Source: Symbiodinium microadriaticum (taxonomy: Eukaryota; Sar; Dinophyceae; Suessiales; Symbiodiniaceae). From it: DNA of 64,000 nt. Made by a program: the position numbers and the translations under genes. Position 1 is the first letter of the stretch. Each line of letters begins with the position of its first letter. The stretch is taken from assembly GCA_001939145.1 (NCBI GenBank), contig LSRX01000457.1:241457-305456 (forward strand), read 5' to 3'. The notes under the pieces were generated by a model. That model was not told where the DNA came from. It ran no database searches and saw nothing but the letters and a program-made list of their open reading frames with translations. Of this stretch, positions 54,560 to 64,000 are shown piece after piece.

Positions 54560-55797
54560 GAGCTTTCTGGAGATTCTGGATATCGAGCTCTGATCGCGGG
54601 AGCTTAACTTGCATTCTCCCCAAATTGGCCTCCATTCGGCCCATGTCTCCGGTGACCCACCTGGTGAGTCGGCGCAATTGCGCCTTCATCTCAACAGGGG
54701 CCCCGGTTGAAGCGGTAGGTAGATGTCCATCACGGCGCTTACGAACTCCTCCACACTCAGCGTTGGGTCCTTGTCATTTAGACACAGCTTCCGGGCCAAG
54801 AGATCAAAGAGATCTGGAAAGTTGAAGGTGCTAAAACCTCTGTGCTGACTGCTGGCTCTTTCGATCCTGCCGCGGTCGACGTCTCCACATGACTCCACAT
54901 CAACGCCTCCTCAAGCTTCGTGCGGCGAGTTTCCTGAAATCTTCGTGCCCCCTGGAGCTGCTTTCGCTCTTTTTGGCGACCACTGTTTGCAAACAGTATT
55001 GCCGGCATTAAGCTCACAAGCCCAAGTGTGATCATAATCAATCAAGATGGGGAAGAAAATTAATCCCGGCTCGGGTTTGGCACAAGTGGGAAGCGCAGCT
55101 CCGAGAGAGATTGTCGCCAGAAGGGAACTGGACTAGTGAAAGCATCGCCATGGGAAACGTGTCAAATTTATCTCGCACCAGTTTGCCCAGGACAACATCC
55201 GCCTGCTAGTCTGCGTCGTTCTTGAGTACGGTGTTCACCAAGCCAGCCAAAACGGCCAAGATGATCGCAAGGAAGATAGTCGCCGTCGCTATGGTAACCG
55301 GTAGGCAAAGCCAGCAAGGATCAACCCATCAAGGAGAACCCACATGGCGTGAAAGCGTCGCCATTCTGCTTGAAAGTCGCACTAGCTTCAACAGACGAAG
55401 CAGACGCACCATCAGCAAACATCGCCGAAACGTGTTGCATGAGCTGTCGGAGTCACAGGGTGGATTGGGTATCAGCGCAACGGCACCACCCAATCTCAGA
55501 AAGAAATCCAGCAGCATCCATCACGGAGCAGTTTTCAGCTCTCGGCCGAATGCTCGAATGATCCACTCTGGCAGGTAGGACACGAGGGCAATCCGCCTCG
55601 ATCATGTAGGTCACACCAGCAGCTTGGTCCCACTCCCATGCACTTTCCACCACACAAATCAAAGCCACGTTCACAACGATCACCCCGACGACCAGGCACT
55701 TAAACTGCCGGGAACGAACCCATTTTTTGAACCCAGCTCTTCTCCGCGTCGTCTGCTGCGAGCGGAAAGAGCTGAAAGACACGGTCTTCGGATTCCA
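54560..55797 (-). pseudogene. Voltage-gated cation channel, decayed
   Basis: One six-helix channel domain can be read on the minus strand, but only by changing frame. S1 (FKCLVVGVIVVNVALICVVE) is near 55630-55700; S2 (LVSYLPEWIIRAFGRELK) in another frame near 55543-55595; then a TGA at 55521-55523 before S3 (WMLLDFFLRLGGAVAL). S4 RRCLLMVRLLRLLKLVRL, with a basic residue every third position, is at 55374-55427; an S5-like helix (ATIFLAIILAVLAGLVNTVL) near 55210-55290, followed by a TAG (55206-55208); a pore helix KFDTFPMAMLSLVQF near 55130-55170; S6 (IMITLGLVSLMPAILFA) near 55000; an EF-hand-like helix pair (DPTLSVEEFVSAVMD) near 54750; and a coiled C-terminus (VTGDMGRMEANLGRM). At least three frame changes and two stops make it a likely pseudogene. 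Confidence 0.7.
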
Positions 55798-56230
55798 GGC
55801 TCGTGAAGGTTTACTGAATGCTCATTTCTTTTTGGCTGCTCTTTCACACCCGACTCTGCGGCTCCTTGAGACGATGGGGTCCTGACTGCTGCGTACTAGC
55901 CATAGACGATAAGGAGTGTAGGGTTTAGGGTTTAGGGTTATGTACTTTGGCAGCCCACCCTTCTTCCGTGATGTGTTCGTCAGCCGGATCCATGTTCATG
56001 CAGCTTTGTGACGAGCCAACAATTGGGGAAACAAACCTGCTGAAAACTGCTGAGCCCACATGACACGGTTCTACAAGGATTCTGTAGAGGCGTGTCGAAA
56101 TGCGCATGGCATTCTCTGACACTATACTCCCCGAACCGAATGGAGGACAGTCAAAAAGATCATAAACCTTGATGATACAGTACTATGTAAGCCGTAAAGA
56201 GGGGGGTTGTACAGCCCTCGCAGTTTCTCT

Positions 56231-56314
56231 ACCCATAGGCCCCTAAGTAGTTCCTTCTTGTGGTTCATATTTAGAATCCTATAAGGTAAAGGAACTACTT
56301 AGGGGCCTATGGGT
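56231..56314. mobile_element. MITE-like inverted repeat, family F
   Basis: 84 bp with perfect 24-bp terminal repeats: ACCCATAGGCCCCTAAGTAG and TTCC at the left, GGAA and CTACTTAGGGGCCTATGGGT at the right. Perfect ends suggest a young insertion. One copy in the window. Confidence 0.8.
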
Positions 56315-56794
56315 AAACCTCTAATCCCAAGAGTCGCAGGCAATCCAGGGTCCCCTGCATTTCGAAGCGCCTGTTCTGCCGAGCCAAGGGCCCGCAGCGC
56401 CGCTTCCTCGACCGTTTTGCGAGGCTTCTACTTCTTATCTCTTTTTTTCGGAGCACAAGAGGGTGACATCTGCTGTAGGGTTTCCCCTGCTTCGGCTCTA
56501 AACCATGCACGCCCTAATTCTGATCCATTCCTTGATCCCCCAACTGCTTAGGTTTGACGGGTTAAGGGGTTGAGGACAGTTATGGGACCGCCCACACACA
56601 CCCCCCCACCCACCTCCACACCCCCACCCCCATACTGACTGGGACAGATTGGCCTAGGGGTTGGCAAAAGCGACGCAACGTCGATCCACGGCAAGGGAAT
56701 CACGGAGAATTGCCGGTGGCAGTGCTTGCAGCCGAGCTTCGTAGTCTGCAAACTGAATCCGCACCTCAGCCAGCGCCAGGAGAGCCTGGGCTTC

Positions 56795-56905
56795 TCAGAG
56801 TCATGTAGGGTTTAGGGGTTTGGGGGTTAGGATTTAGGGTTTTAGGGTTTAGGGGTTTGGGGGTTTAGGGTTTTAGGGATTTAGGGTTTAGGGTCAGCTT
56901 CGGTG
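56795..56905. repeat. Interstitial TTTAGGG-type array
   Basis: About twelve TTTAGGG, GGTTTAGG and GTTTGGGG units in one orientation; a 30-35 bp higher-order block is repeated twice. Confidence 0.9.
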
Positions 56906-56927
56906 ACTCCACGTCTCGCGCGCAAAG

Positions 56928-57040
56928 ATATGGGACTTTCCGAAAATTAGGGGTACCTTGTTTTTGGGGGTCCATATAAAACAAGCATCCTACTATTTAG
57001 GGTGCTATATTAGGGTCCCCTGTTTTGGAAACCCCCATAT
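56928..57040. mobile_element. MITE-like inverted repeat, family C
   Basis: ATATGGGACTTTCCGAAAAT at the left and TTTTGGAAACCCCCATAT at the right, with GGGGTACC and AAACAAGCATCC inside. Confidence 0.75.
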
Positions 57041-59047
57041 CCGCATGCAAAAATAGCAGTAAAAAGTAAGTGTGAGCATATTCGATGCAGTTGAAGTGTT
57101 CGGTGCTGCCTTCACATCGCCAGCTTCACCTGCTTCCATTCGCACGGCCTCTGAAGCCATGCTCATCGCCTTGCGCAGTGGAAATGTGTTCGCAGCTGCT
57201 ACCGGCATTCGCACGTCACGCCGTTGGGCTGATAAACCGGGTAGCTCAGTCATGCGTACGGGCACGGTCTGCTATCCTAGGGCCTAGAAGATCAGTCTAG
57301 TCTTGCGAAGGCCCACCTTCTTGAAATCCTCCGCAAACAGGGCCACCTCATGAAGCAAGCTACATTATTGCCGAGTTTGTGGAAGCACTGACCAACCAGT
57401 GCAATGCACCTTGGCCTGCGCCTGCAAAATGCGACTTCGCCTTGGATCGGACTTGCCATCGCTGCCGCTAGAATTAGAATCTGATAATCTTAGCTACCAT
57501 AGACTTTGATTCCAAATTTCATATATATATATATATATATATAGTTGCATATAACATAATGTGTTTAATGTACTTGTATATACATATATCACTACAAAAA
57601 CCATCATAACGGTAAACGCGCTTTGGCGTGCGGTGGGCAGTTTCCCGAGGCCCTGACAAGGATGCCACGGGTCGCGCCGAAGCAACGGCAAGAGGCCGCT
57701 CAGCTGCTGGCGCCTGGCCTCCAACAGACATGACTTTGTTTTTTGCCTCCTACCTAGCTAGAATAGAAACGACTTAGGGTTTATGGGGCTCATAGGGTTT
57801 GGGGGTTTCGACACTCACACTCGCACGCAGCAGGCAAGGCTCGGTTTGGGGGTTTAGGGTTTAGGGATGACTTCGGGCTGCTGGCCACCCCGCCCATGCG
57901 ATGCGCACGCAAGCACATGAGCACATGAAGTGCAAGAGGAGCAGGTGCGAAGGCGCTGTGCAGGAACTCCCACAAACATATCTGAGCGATCCGCCTTCCA
58001 AAAAGTTTCCAACCTGCTTCTTGCGAGGATTCTACTTACTCGGCAGCCTGCGCAGAGCAAAGCCTCAGCCAGGAGGAGATTGGCCTGCACCCACGATACA
58101 CAAACTGCCGAACGGGGCCCTGGAGTTGTGCAACCCGCCTCGGCATCAGAGGGTTCTGCCGCCTGCAGAGTCGCAAATCACAAGGAGCTCTCAGCATCAT
58201 CGGCAAGGACCGTCTGCGCCTGAAGTCGCCTTGCTGCCTGCCAAATTCATGTCTCGCTCACGCATACCCACGATAACTTTGCAAAGCATTGTTGGTAGTT
58301 GGCTTCCGTGTTTGATGACAGTAGACATGCTCAAGTTATGTTTCGACTCTCACACTCGCACCAGGCAGGCTCCAAGATATGTTTAGGGCTGCCATGTCCA
58401 GATGCTCAGGTGCACGTTCTACCATGTGCATCAGCTTTGAGCACATGTCATATGGGTGTGCACCTAGGGGCGTTTTCTCAAGAACGGACACCATACAAAA
58501 ACAAATCATGATACCAATAATAAGAATAATGATTACAATGCTACTAACAATAACCAAAATACTTTTGAATAGTCAACGAAGACATTGCACCGGCTCTGGA
58601 AACTTCATGGACTCTCACAGCCCTGATGGATCGATCGGCTCTCCGACCGAGCCTCCTGGGCTGTTCGACCATGGCCAGTCTCGAGCAGGCACCGCACCAC
58701 TCCCCTCAGCGCCTTCAGAATCGGTTTAGGGTTTAGAATAGAGGGTATAGATGAATGCTAGATGGTGCACGTTCCCGGTCTGAGCAGCATGCATGGACAT
58801 TGCTCCCGTCGGCATCTAGAATCTTCCTGCCGTGGCACTTGCACTGAGCAAAAGGCTCGCTCAGTGCTTTCGGCGCCCCGTCCTGTACATGGCATAGGCC
58901 TGCTGGAGATTGCCGCTGGCCCTCTGCTCTTCTGCCTGCAAGTAGGGGCATCCTTATCATGAGCCATCAAAGCCTACTTCTTCGTGAGGTCGGTATACTT
59001 CTGGAGTAGGGTTTTTATTAAGAACCCACAAAAAAGGCAGGGCTATG
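57041..59047. other. No confidently supported gene; cassettes
   Basis: Frames at 57005-57300 are open on both strands. A TA microsatellite lies at 57520-57545. P3 cassettes are at 57807-57839 and 58342-58370, with TTTAGGG words beside the first. Confidence 0.4.
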
Positions 59048-59650
59048 CTAGTTTGAGGTATGATTTCCGAAACTAAGCCAGCGCTCCCTTGAGAAGAGCT
59101 TGCGCCTGCTGGAGATTGAGTCCAGGCTCTGCCAAAGTGCCGCGTGCTCGACCTCATGGCGGAGACGTATGCATTGTGCAGAATCTGAAGGCAAATATTC
59201 CAGGGCATTTTTGGCTTGACCCGTTTCCATTTTCTTCATTAGCAGAGACGGGTGTTCGTGTTCGAGAGGCACCGTCGAGGTGGCGAGCCAGGAAGGCATG
59301 GGCAACGCCGCGGCTCGAACTCGCTTGGTCAACTTGGATTCGCTTGAAGACGTGGCTGTAGCCGCTGTAGCTGCATGCAGATGTGCCGGATGCTGGTTCC
59401 CGTACCGGCACGTACACCATGCGAGGATGATCGGCTCTTCCCAGCATTGCCGATCATGTGTCAAGGTGGTGCCCACGTCCACCGTCCAGCACAATGCAGT
59501 CCGCAAGTCCTTCACTAGAAACTTGCACCTGTTGCCTTCGCCAGGGATTTCTGCACAGGATGATGAGGAGCCATCCCTCGCCAGGTTACCAGAGGAGCGG
59601 CACGAAGTCCTCTGCCGCCTCAAGGCTTCCCTCGCCTCGACAAGTTGCTG
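59048..59650 (-). CDS. Candidate long exon, unidentified
   Basis: About 200 codons open, beginning after a putative acceptor near 59650 (QQLVEAREALRRQRTSCRSS) and closing at TAG (59048). Readable parts include RCKFLVKDLRTALCWTVDVG, KLTKRVRAAALPMPSWLATS and SRRKLFSRERWLSFG. Third positions are G/C rich on this strand. It may be a downstream exon of the coiled-coil gene at 59803-60560 or a separate gene. The plus-strand frame 59280-59651 is taken as its shadow. Confidence 0.45.
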   Translation of the reverse strand, partial: QQLVEAREALRRQRTSCRSSGNLARDGSSSSCAEIPGEGNRCKFLVKDLRTALCWTVDVGTTLTHDRQCWEEPIILAWCTCRYGNQHPAHLHAATAATATSSSESKLTKRVRAAALPMPSWLATSTVPLEHEHPSLLMKKMETGQAKNALEYLPSDSAQCIRLRHEVEHAALWQSLDSISSRRKLFSRERWLSFGNHTSN

Positions 59651-59802
59651 ATGCTTATTGATGTTGGCAATTCATGTCAGGGACCTCAAGGGCGACCTCG
59701 TGCAGCTGCAACGATCCTCAGATGCATAGACGGCTTCACTTAGCATCCTCCAGGTGTGGTAGCTGGACCTCGGAAGATTTGAGATTTTGCAGCGGTTTCG
59801 GG

Positions 59803-60560
59803 TTAGAGCTCAAGGGCAAGAATCTTGATATCTTGGAGCGCGGGTGATCCGCCATGCAGCTGCCGCCGAAGAAGTACATTGTCACTGCGGAGGCGTTGGC
59901 ACTCCTGTCAAATCCAGCGATCTCTCCCGATGAGGAAATCCGAAAGTGGCATTTTGCAAGGCATGTCCAAGAGGTGCAAGAGGTGCTGATTCTGCAGCGC
60001 GTGTGGCATTTACACTCCCGATCCTGTCGCAGGACTTGGCGCTGCTCGTCAAGCTCGGCAGCTCTGGCCTGCGCCACCGACCTCAAGCGTTGAATGCGCC
60101 GCACCGAGCCATGCTTGCAACATGTTAGGCTTGCTGTGGGATCCAGGCTCAGCCGTAGCAGCCCGCTCCACATGCGCCGTCAAGGCTCCACACTCGTTGT
60201 GCAGCATACACTGGACCTTCCGATTGGAGAGAAAATGCGCTGAGCCATACAGGGTTGGGCAAGGCAACGCGCATGGCCTCGTGTGCGGCATGGAGAAGCT
60301 CCTCGCCGCGCAGCCTTGATGTGAGATGCACACCGAGAACATCTTGGAATCACAGAAATTTCTGAAAAGCCGAGTGTCTCGTCTGATTTGGCTGCCTCCA
60401 GCTCCGTGGTCTGAATTTCGAACCTGCTCAAGAAACAGGCCTACATTTCACAGCCCACCTTGGCATAGCTCCTGACCTCCCCCTCGTCGCAGTCAGCTCT
60501 TCAATGGCAGCCGCTTCCCTGGCTGCTGCCTTTGCGTCTATGTGTGCACATGCATGCTGT
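59803..60560 (-). CDS. Coiled-coil protein, multi-exon, partial
   Basis: Three 3' exons join in phase 0: 60216-60151 (VQCMLHNECGALTAHVERAA, GA donor), 60113-60024 (IQRLRSVAQARAAELDEQRQ, GA donor) and 59904-59803 (ECQRLRSDNVLLRRQLHGGS ... LALEL, TAA). Heptad-like Leu/Ala spacing with Glu, Gln and Arg points to a coiled coil. Further likely exons upstream are LRGEELLHAAHEAMRVALPN (about 60240-60310), FEIQTTELEAAKSDE (about 60380-60425) and DAKAAAREAAAIEELTA (about 60480-60540); their ends are not fixed. The start is not found. Function unknown; cytoskeletal or flagellar roles are common for such proteins but not shown here. Confidence 0.6.
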
Positions 60561-62133
60561 GTTTGTGCATAAAGTAAGAAGAATTAAATAAATGAATAAA
60601 TAACATGCAAGCTCACACCCATTCCGACAGCGAAGTCGTTTCCGTGTTGTTCGCCCTGGACTCTGGACGTCTTTGTTATCCCGGTGAGCATTCTCTCCTG
60701 CTCGTCCGTGCTTGACAGCTGGTTTGGTAGCCGGGGACTCATGCAGTACATTGAAGTACCGCTGCAATCCTCTGCATCCACGACCGCCGGGCTCTATTAT
60801 AGAGAAGTCTGAGACGCCTGTCAAGCTTCTTCGGTGTGCCATGCCAAAGTCTCAACGCCAGTACCGCTGACAGCGGGACGCAGCGAGAAGGTCTGGCTTG
60901 ACGCCCAGCCGGCCCACTCGAGGCATGTGGCTTAGTGGAACAAGTAATGAGTGGCATCATTGTCTGTATCTGCGGAACCCCACGACAGAAGTGCGAAACG
61001 GAGGTTGTCGGGCACAGGTAGCTTTCGTTAGTAACACTCCCGTCCCAGCCGGAAACCAGTGGTGAGGACAACACCTGGCAAGGCAAACTCCGGGCACACC
61101 TGCGAGTCCACTCGTCGATATATGCTAACGATATCAATGCTTCACCACTGCCGTGAGCACTAGTCTCGTTATCATTGCCTCCAGTACTATGATGTGCGCA
61201 ACGTTTCAAGCTCACCGATGGATCGCGGCAGAATGTTCGCCATAAGGTTTCAATGCCAAAGCCGATCAGAAAGTCCTACACCTGGTGAGCTCGAGACTAA
61301 CGGACCAGCGCATGCCTCTTTGGACATACAACCTCTGCGCAATGCATTGCGACACGAACCAATTTCGACAGATTTCAGATGTACTTCCGAAATAAGACAA
61401 CCCGAAATCATCTTAAATCCATGTGCGATCCACCCGCAGCAGCTCAAAAACTCATCATGACAAGACTGAGATAGGAACCGGTTCCTGGAAGTATTGGCAT
61501 GTCCACCGCTAGCCGATACCATGGGTTACTGGCATGGTTCCTGCTACTTGGATTACCGGCAGCCCCCGGTTGGCTAGCAGAAGAATCAGCGTTCCCCCGA
61601 CGGTATCTGCTGTGCAAGGCACGCCCTCTTCAGCATGCCGGATGTCGGCTACGAGGCTTCTTAAAGCTGCTGCAGCACGCTCCGACCTGGCAGAAAACTT
61701 GACATACGGTTGATGATATAAAATCCTGGATTACGCATAATGAGGAACATACCATAATTCCCATAAGGTCCTCAAGGTAATGCAGGATTTGCAGGATTCA
61801 TACTGCAACAGTACTCTGCCGTTGATATGAACTTAGCAGCACTGAGCGACTGTCTAGTGTAGTCCTGCTGTTCTATCACAAAAGATAGCATGCTGTGAGG
61901 AGCATGACATTGTGTGGGCACATGTGGTAGATGACCCACATGACTGCTAAGCAACCAGATCGTGGCAGTCATTCCCGCAGTCGCCAAACAGGTCAAGTTC
62001 CCAAGTCTTGCATGTGCTGGGCGAGGGCACTCACTTTGTAATGTCTGGGGGGGGAGGGGGTTCAGGCTTCATCCGGCTCATCTACGAAATATCCAGGAAT
62101 ATGACAGGCTGAGATGTTGAAGATGAAAGCTTG
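60561..62133. other. No confidently supported gene
   Basis: A minus-strand piece RLPNQLSSTDEQERMLTGIT before a GTGAGC donor (about 60610-60740) may be another exon of the coiled-coil gene. The rest shows only the family A element (61705-61813) and a G run (62047-62060). Confidence 0.4.
61705..61813. mobile_element. MITE-like inverted repeat, family A, rearranged right end
   Basis: TACGGTTGATGATATAAAAT at the left. The right arm GGTAATGCAGGATTTGCAGG carries a short duplication and ends TACTGCAACAGTA. Confidence 0.8.
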
Positions 62134-62660
62134 TTAGGGGCCCTTGAATGTGCATCTGGGAAAGCCGCGAGGATCCAGCAGTGCGGGCCTCTGCGTTGCT
62201 GCGAGATCCACGACTGATTGCTGCTGGAGCACCAAGAGTTCATCCTCAAGAGAAGATAGGGCGGAGATGCTGTAAACTCTGAAGCTGCCTATCACACTCG
62301 AATCCTCGAATCCCCCTGCCTGCAGTTCATTCTTCGCACTCAGAAGCTGAGCATGTGAACGTGCCACAGCCGCTGCCTCGTCATCGTGCCGCAACATTTA
62401 GAAGCCAAAGTCAAAGCGTGCACTGTAGCGCAACCTATGTTTAGCTGAAAGGTTAGACTGAAGAACGGCCAATGGTTCATGACAAATTCAGGAGTGTCAT
62501 ACACCACCGGAAACATCGGGTCATCCCTGTGCCTGGCATAAAAAATTACGTAGGGTTCGGTGCCCTCTGGCGAACCCCATCCACAGCCCCACGACAGGGA
62601 ACAGCAGCTGGCGATGAAGATACTTTTGCGCGGGCAGGCTCTTTGTTGATGGGGATCCCT
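62134..62660 (-). CDS. Candidate terminal exons, unidentified
   Basis: One exon (about 62650-62465) reads GWGSPEGTEPYVIFYARHRD then PMFPVVYDTPEFVMNHWPFF. A terminal exon (about 62397-62134) reads RSHAQLLSAKNELQAGGFED, SFRVYSISALSSLEDELLVL and QQQSVVDLAATQRPALLDPR, then TAA. Both show G/C-rich third positions. The join between them is ambiguous (a GT donor near 62460 and several AG acceptors). The family is not recognised. Confidence 0.45.
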
Positions 62661-63171
62661 TTCCGTCCCCTGTTGCATTATGATGAGCATGTACTTTTGC
62701 CCACGTGTTCAGTGGACAAGCCGGCCTCGTAATATGATGATTACAAGATCATCTTTGCTATTGCTGTTGCTATGGTTCTGCGCGCTGTTATGATTGCTGC
62801 CTTATGTTTCCTGCTTTTCACTCATATTACTTAAAATTTCAGTAACTAGTACTAAGCGGGGCCTCTTCCTTTATCGCCACCAGCTCGGCCGTCATGGTTG
62901 CCGATGCGTCTCTGCGTAAGCCTTCGCAAGGGGCACCCACTGCACCCACTCGCCGTCAGCCGTTGGTGTCGGTTTAGGATTTTGAGATGTAGGATTTCCC
63001 TCACTAAGCAAGTTGCATCTAGGAGAAGACAATGCTTGGGACGAGAACCATCTCCTGGTGTTAAGCAAAGATGCTGTCACATTCTTGGCGTGAATGTTGA
63101 AGCTCGAAGTGGACCATCCTCAGTTCACGACTCACTGTTTTGGAAGATCCAACTCAGCGCGGGCCTCGCCG

Positions 63172-63345
63172 CTACAAGGCTTTGTGAAGGGTGTAACCTC
63201 TGCTAGACACGATGAGCTTGCTCGCCCATGACATCAAAAGCTCGTTATTACGAGTTTCCGCATGTCTCTGCTTGAGTTGCTGCAAGTGACCCTCGATCTC
63301 GAGTGGTGGCAACTTGGAAGTCTTTGCCAGGTCTGTGCATTTGCC
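63172..63345 (-). CDS. Candidate terminal exon with coiled coil
   Basis: Reads TDLAKTSKLPPLEIEGHLQQ, LKQRHAETRNNELLMSWASK and LIVSSRGYTLHKAL, then TAG at 63172. The Leu/Gln/Arg spacing suggests a short coiled coil. G/C-rich third positions support coding; the upstream exon is not identified. It may belong with the exons at 62134-62660 or to the next gene. Confidence 0.4.
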   Translation of the reverse strand, partial: GKCTDLAKTSKLPPLEIEGHLQQLKQRHAETRNNELLMSWASKLIVSSRGYTLHKAL

Positions 63346-64000
63346 AACGGAGATTGGAGTGGAGGTGTGCCGCCGGGGAAGTTTCTGCCACACTCGTCTT
63401 TCCGTTTGGATGTGCTTTGTTTCTCTGCTTCACATCTCAAACGCCTCTGCCTCGTCAGCCTAGCTTGTCATGTCGTGTATACAAGATACACTGACCGGTC
63501 TAGGCTACATGTGCACGCTGTGAATGCCGACTCGAAGGCCATCAGCTGGCACGTCTGAGCTTAAACCTGACTTGGGCTTGGCGGCTCGATGAGAAGTCCG
63601 AGCTATAAGCTGAGCTGGTACACATCTGCATTCATGTGCCAAGCAGGAAGCGAGCTTGACATCGGCGTCAAGCCCCTGTACTCTGCACTGCTGATGGCGG
63701 TAGCACGAATGGGAACGACCTGGAATCAGCAAGAACATCGACTGTGATTTCAGCTGAATCCGATCCTGGGACCCAGTCTGGCAAGTATTAACCTTAACCA
63801 TTTCCCACCTTCACAAGCATTCAACGCCTGAACAGCTATCATGCACACGAGGCTCCGAGCAACGTCCTCCTCTCTGATTTGGGCCTCGATACCTGCGTGG
63901 CGATCACAACTTACTCAAGGGGCTCCAAAGGTGAGATGAAGGTAGCTGGGCTAATCCCAAAAAAGGGATCCTTAATCCTACCCACCTTCATCCCACCTTT
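63346..64000. other. Nothing recognised
   Basis: Short frames on both strands only. The last 80 bp hold an imperfect inverted repeat (AAAGGTGAGATGAAGGTAGC near 63928 and its complement at the window end), probably a further MITE-like element that reaches the edge. Confidence 0.4.

Noticed and set aside
57225-57300. GGGTAGCTCAG-like string suggesting a tRNA
   Set aside because: No T-arm or acceptor stem can be formed.

Overview
This window looks like nuclear DNA of a dinoflagellate, most likely a coral-symbiont type (Symbiodiniaceae). The evidence is: spliceosomal introns whose donors are mostly GC or GA instead of GT, with AG|G acceptors; degenerate remnants of the dinoflagellate spliced leader 3' end; an intermediate GC level with GC-rich third codon positions in exons; interstitial TTTAGGG arrays; many short inverted-repeat (MITE-like) elements; and a Ubl/RCC1-like tandem-repeat protein. 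The organism call is inference; no rRNA or other marker gene is present.

Genes are islands in repeat-rich DNA. Nearly all that can be supported lie on the minus strand, a one-directional block as known for dinoflagellates. From left to right: an unidentified multi-exon gene (4282-5218); an exon with membrane helices fused to the start of a phosphatidylinositol-phosphate kinase domain (6809-7861); two candidate exons (11378-11678); a four-exon RsmH/MraW rRNA methyltransferase (13290-15181) with an unidentified gene closely upstream (15408-15643); a gene with internally duplicated exons (16543-17310); two relatives of a Ubl plus RCC1-like repeat gene (24059-24689 partial, 27082-28542 complete) inside a 3-kb duplication joined by one N; a five-exon D-3-phosphoglycerate dehydrogenase (30000-32143) with four non-GT introns; a hypothetical ORF (32599-33081); a DUF1349 protein (35475-36161); a 5' gene fragment cut by an assembly gap (40625-41133); a hypothetical ORF (46006-46515); a decayed voltage-gated cation channel (54560-55797); a coiled-coil gene (59803-60560) with further exons around it; and candidate exons to 63345. 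One likely plus-strand terminal exon is at 44571-44697.

The rest is repetitive: at least eight families of 75-120 bp inverted-repeat elements (here named A to H), several inside introns or touching ORF ends; interstitial TTTAGGG arrays; a set of 33-45 bp dispersed cassettes beside those arrays; and many microsatellites. There is no operon logic. The recognised proteins act in separate processes: organellar ribosome methylation, serine synthesis, phosphoinositide signalling and ion transport.

The strongest leads are the repeat protein with hypervariable positions in otherwise near-identical 41-residue units, the modular TTTAGGG-linked cassettes, the membrane-PIP-kinase fusion, and the PGDH gene that combines a spliced-leader relict, only non-GT introns, and MITEs within those introns. 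Exon joins were made by eye from phase and homology and have not been checked against transcripts.
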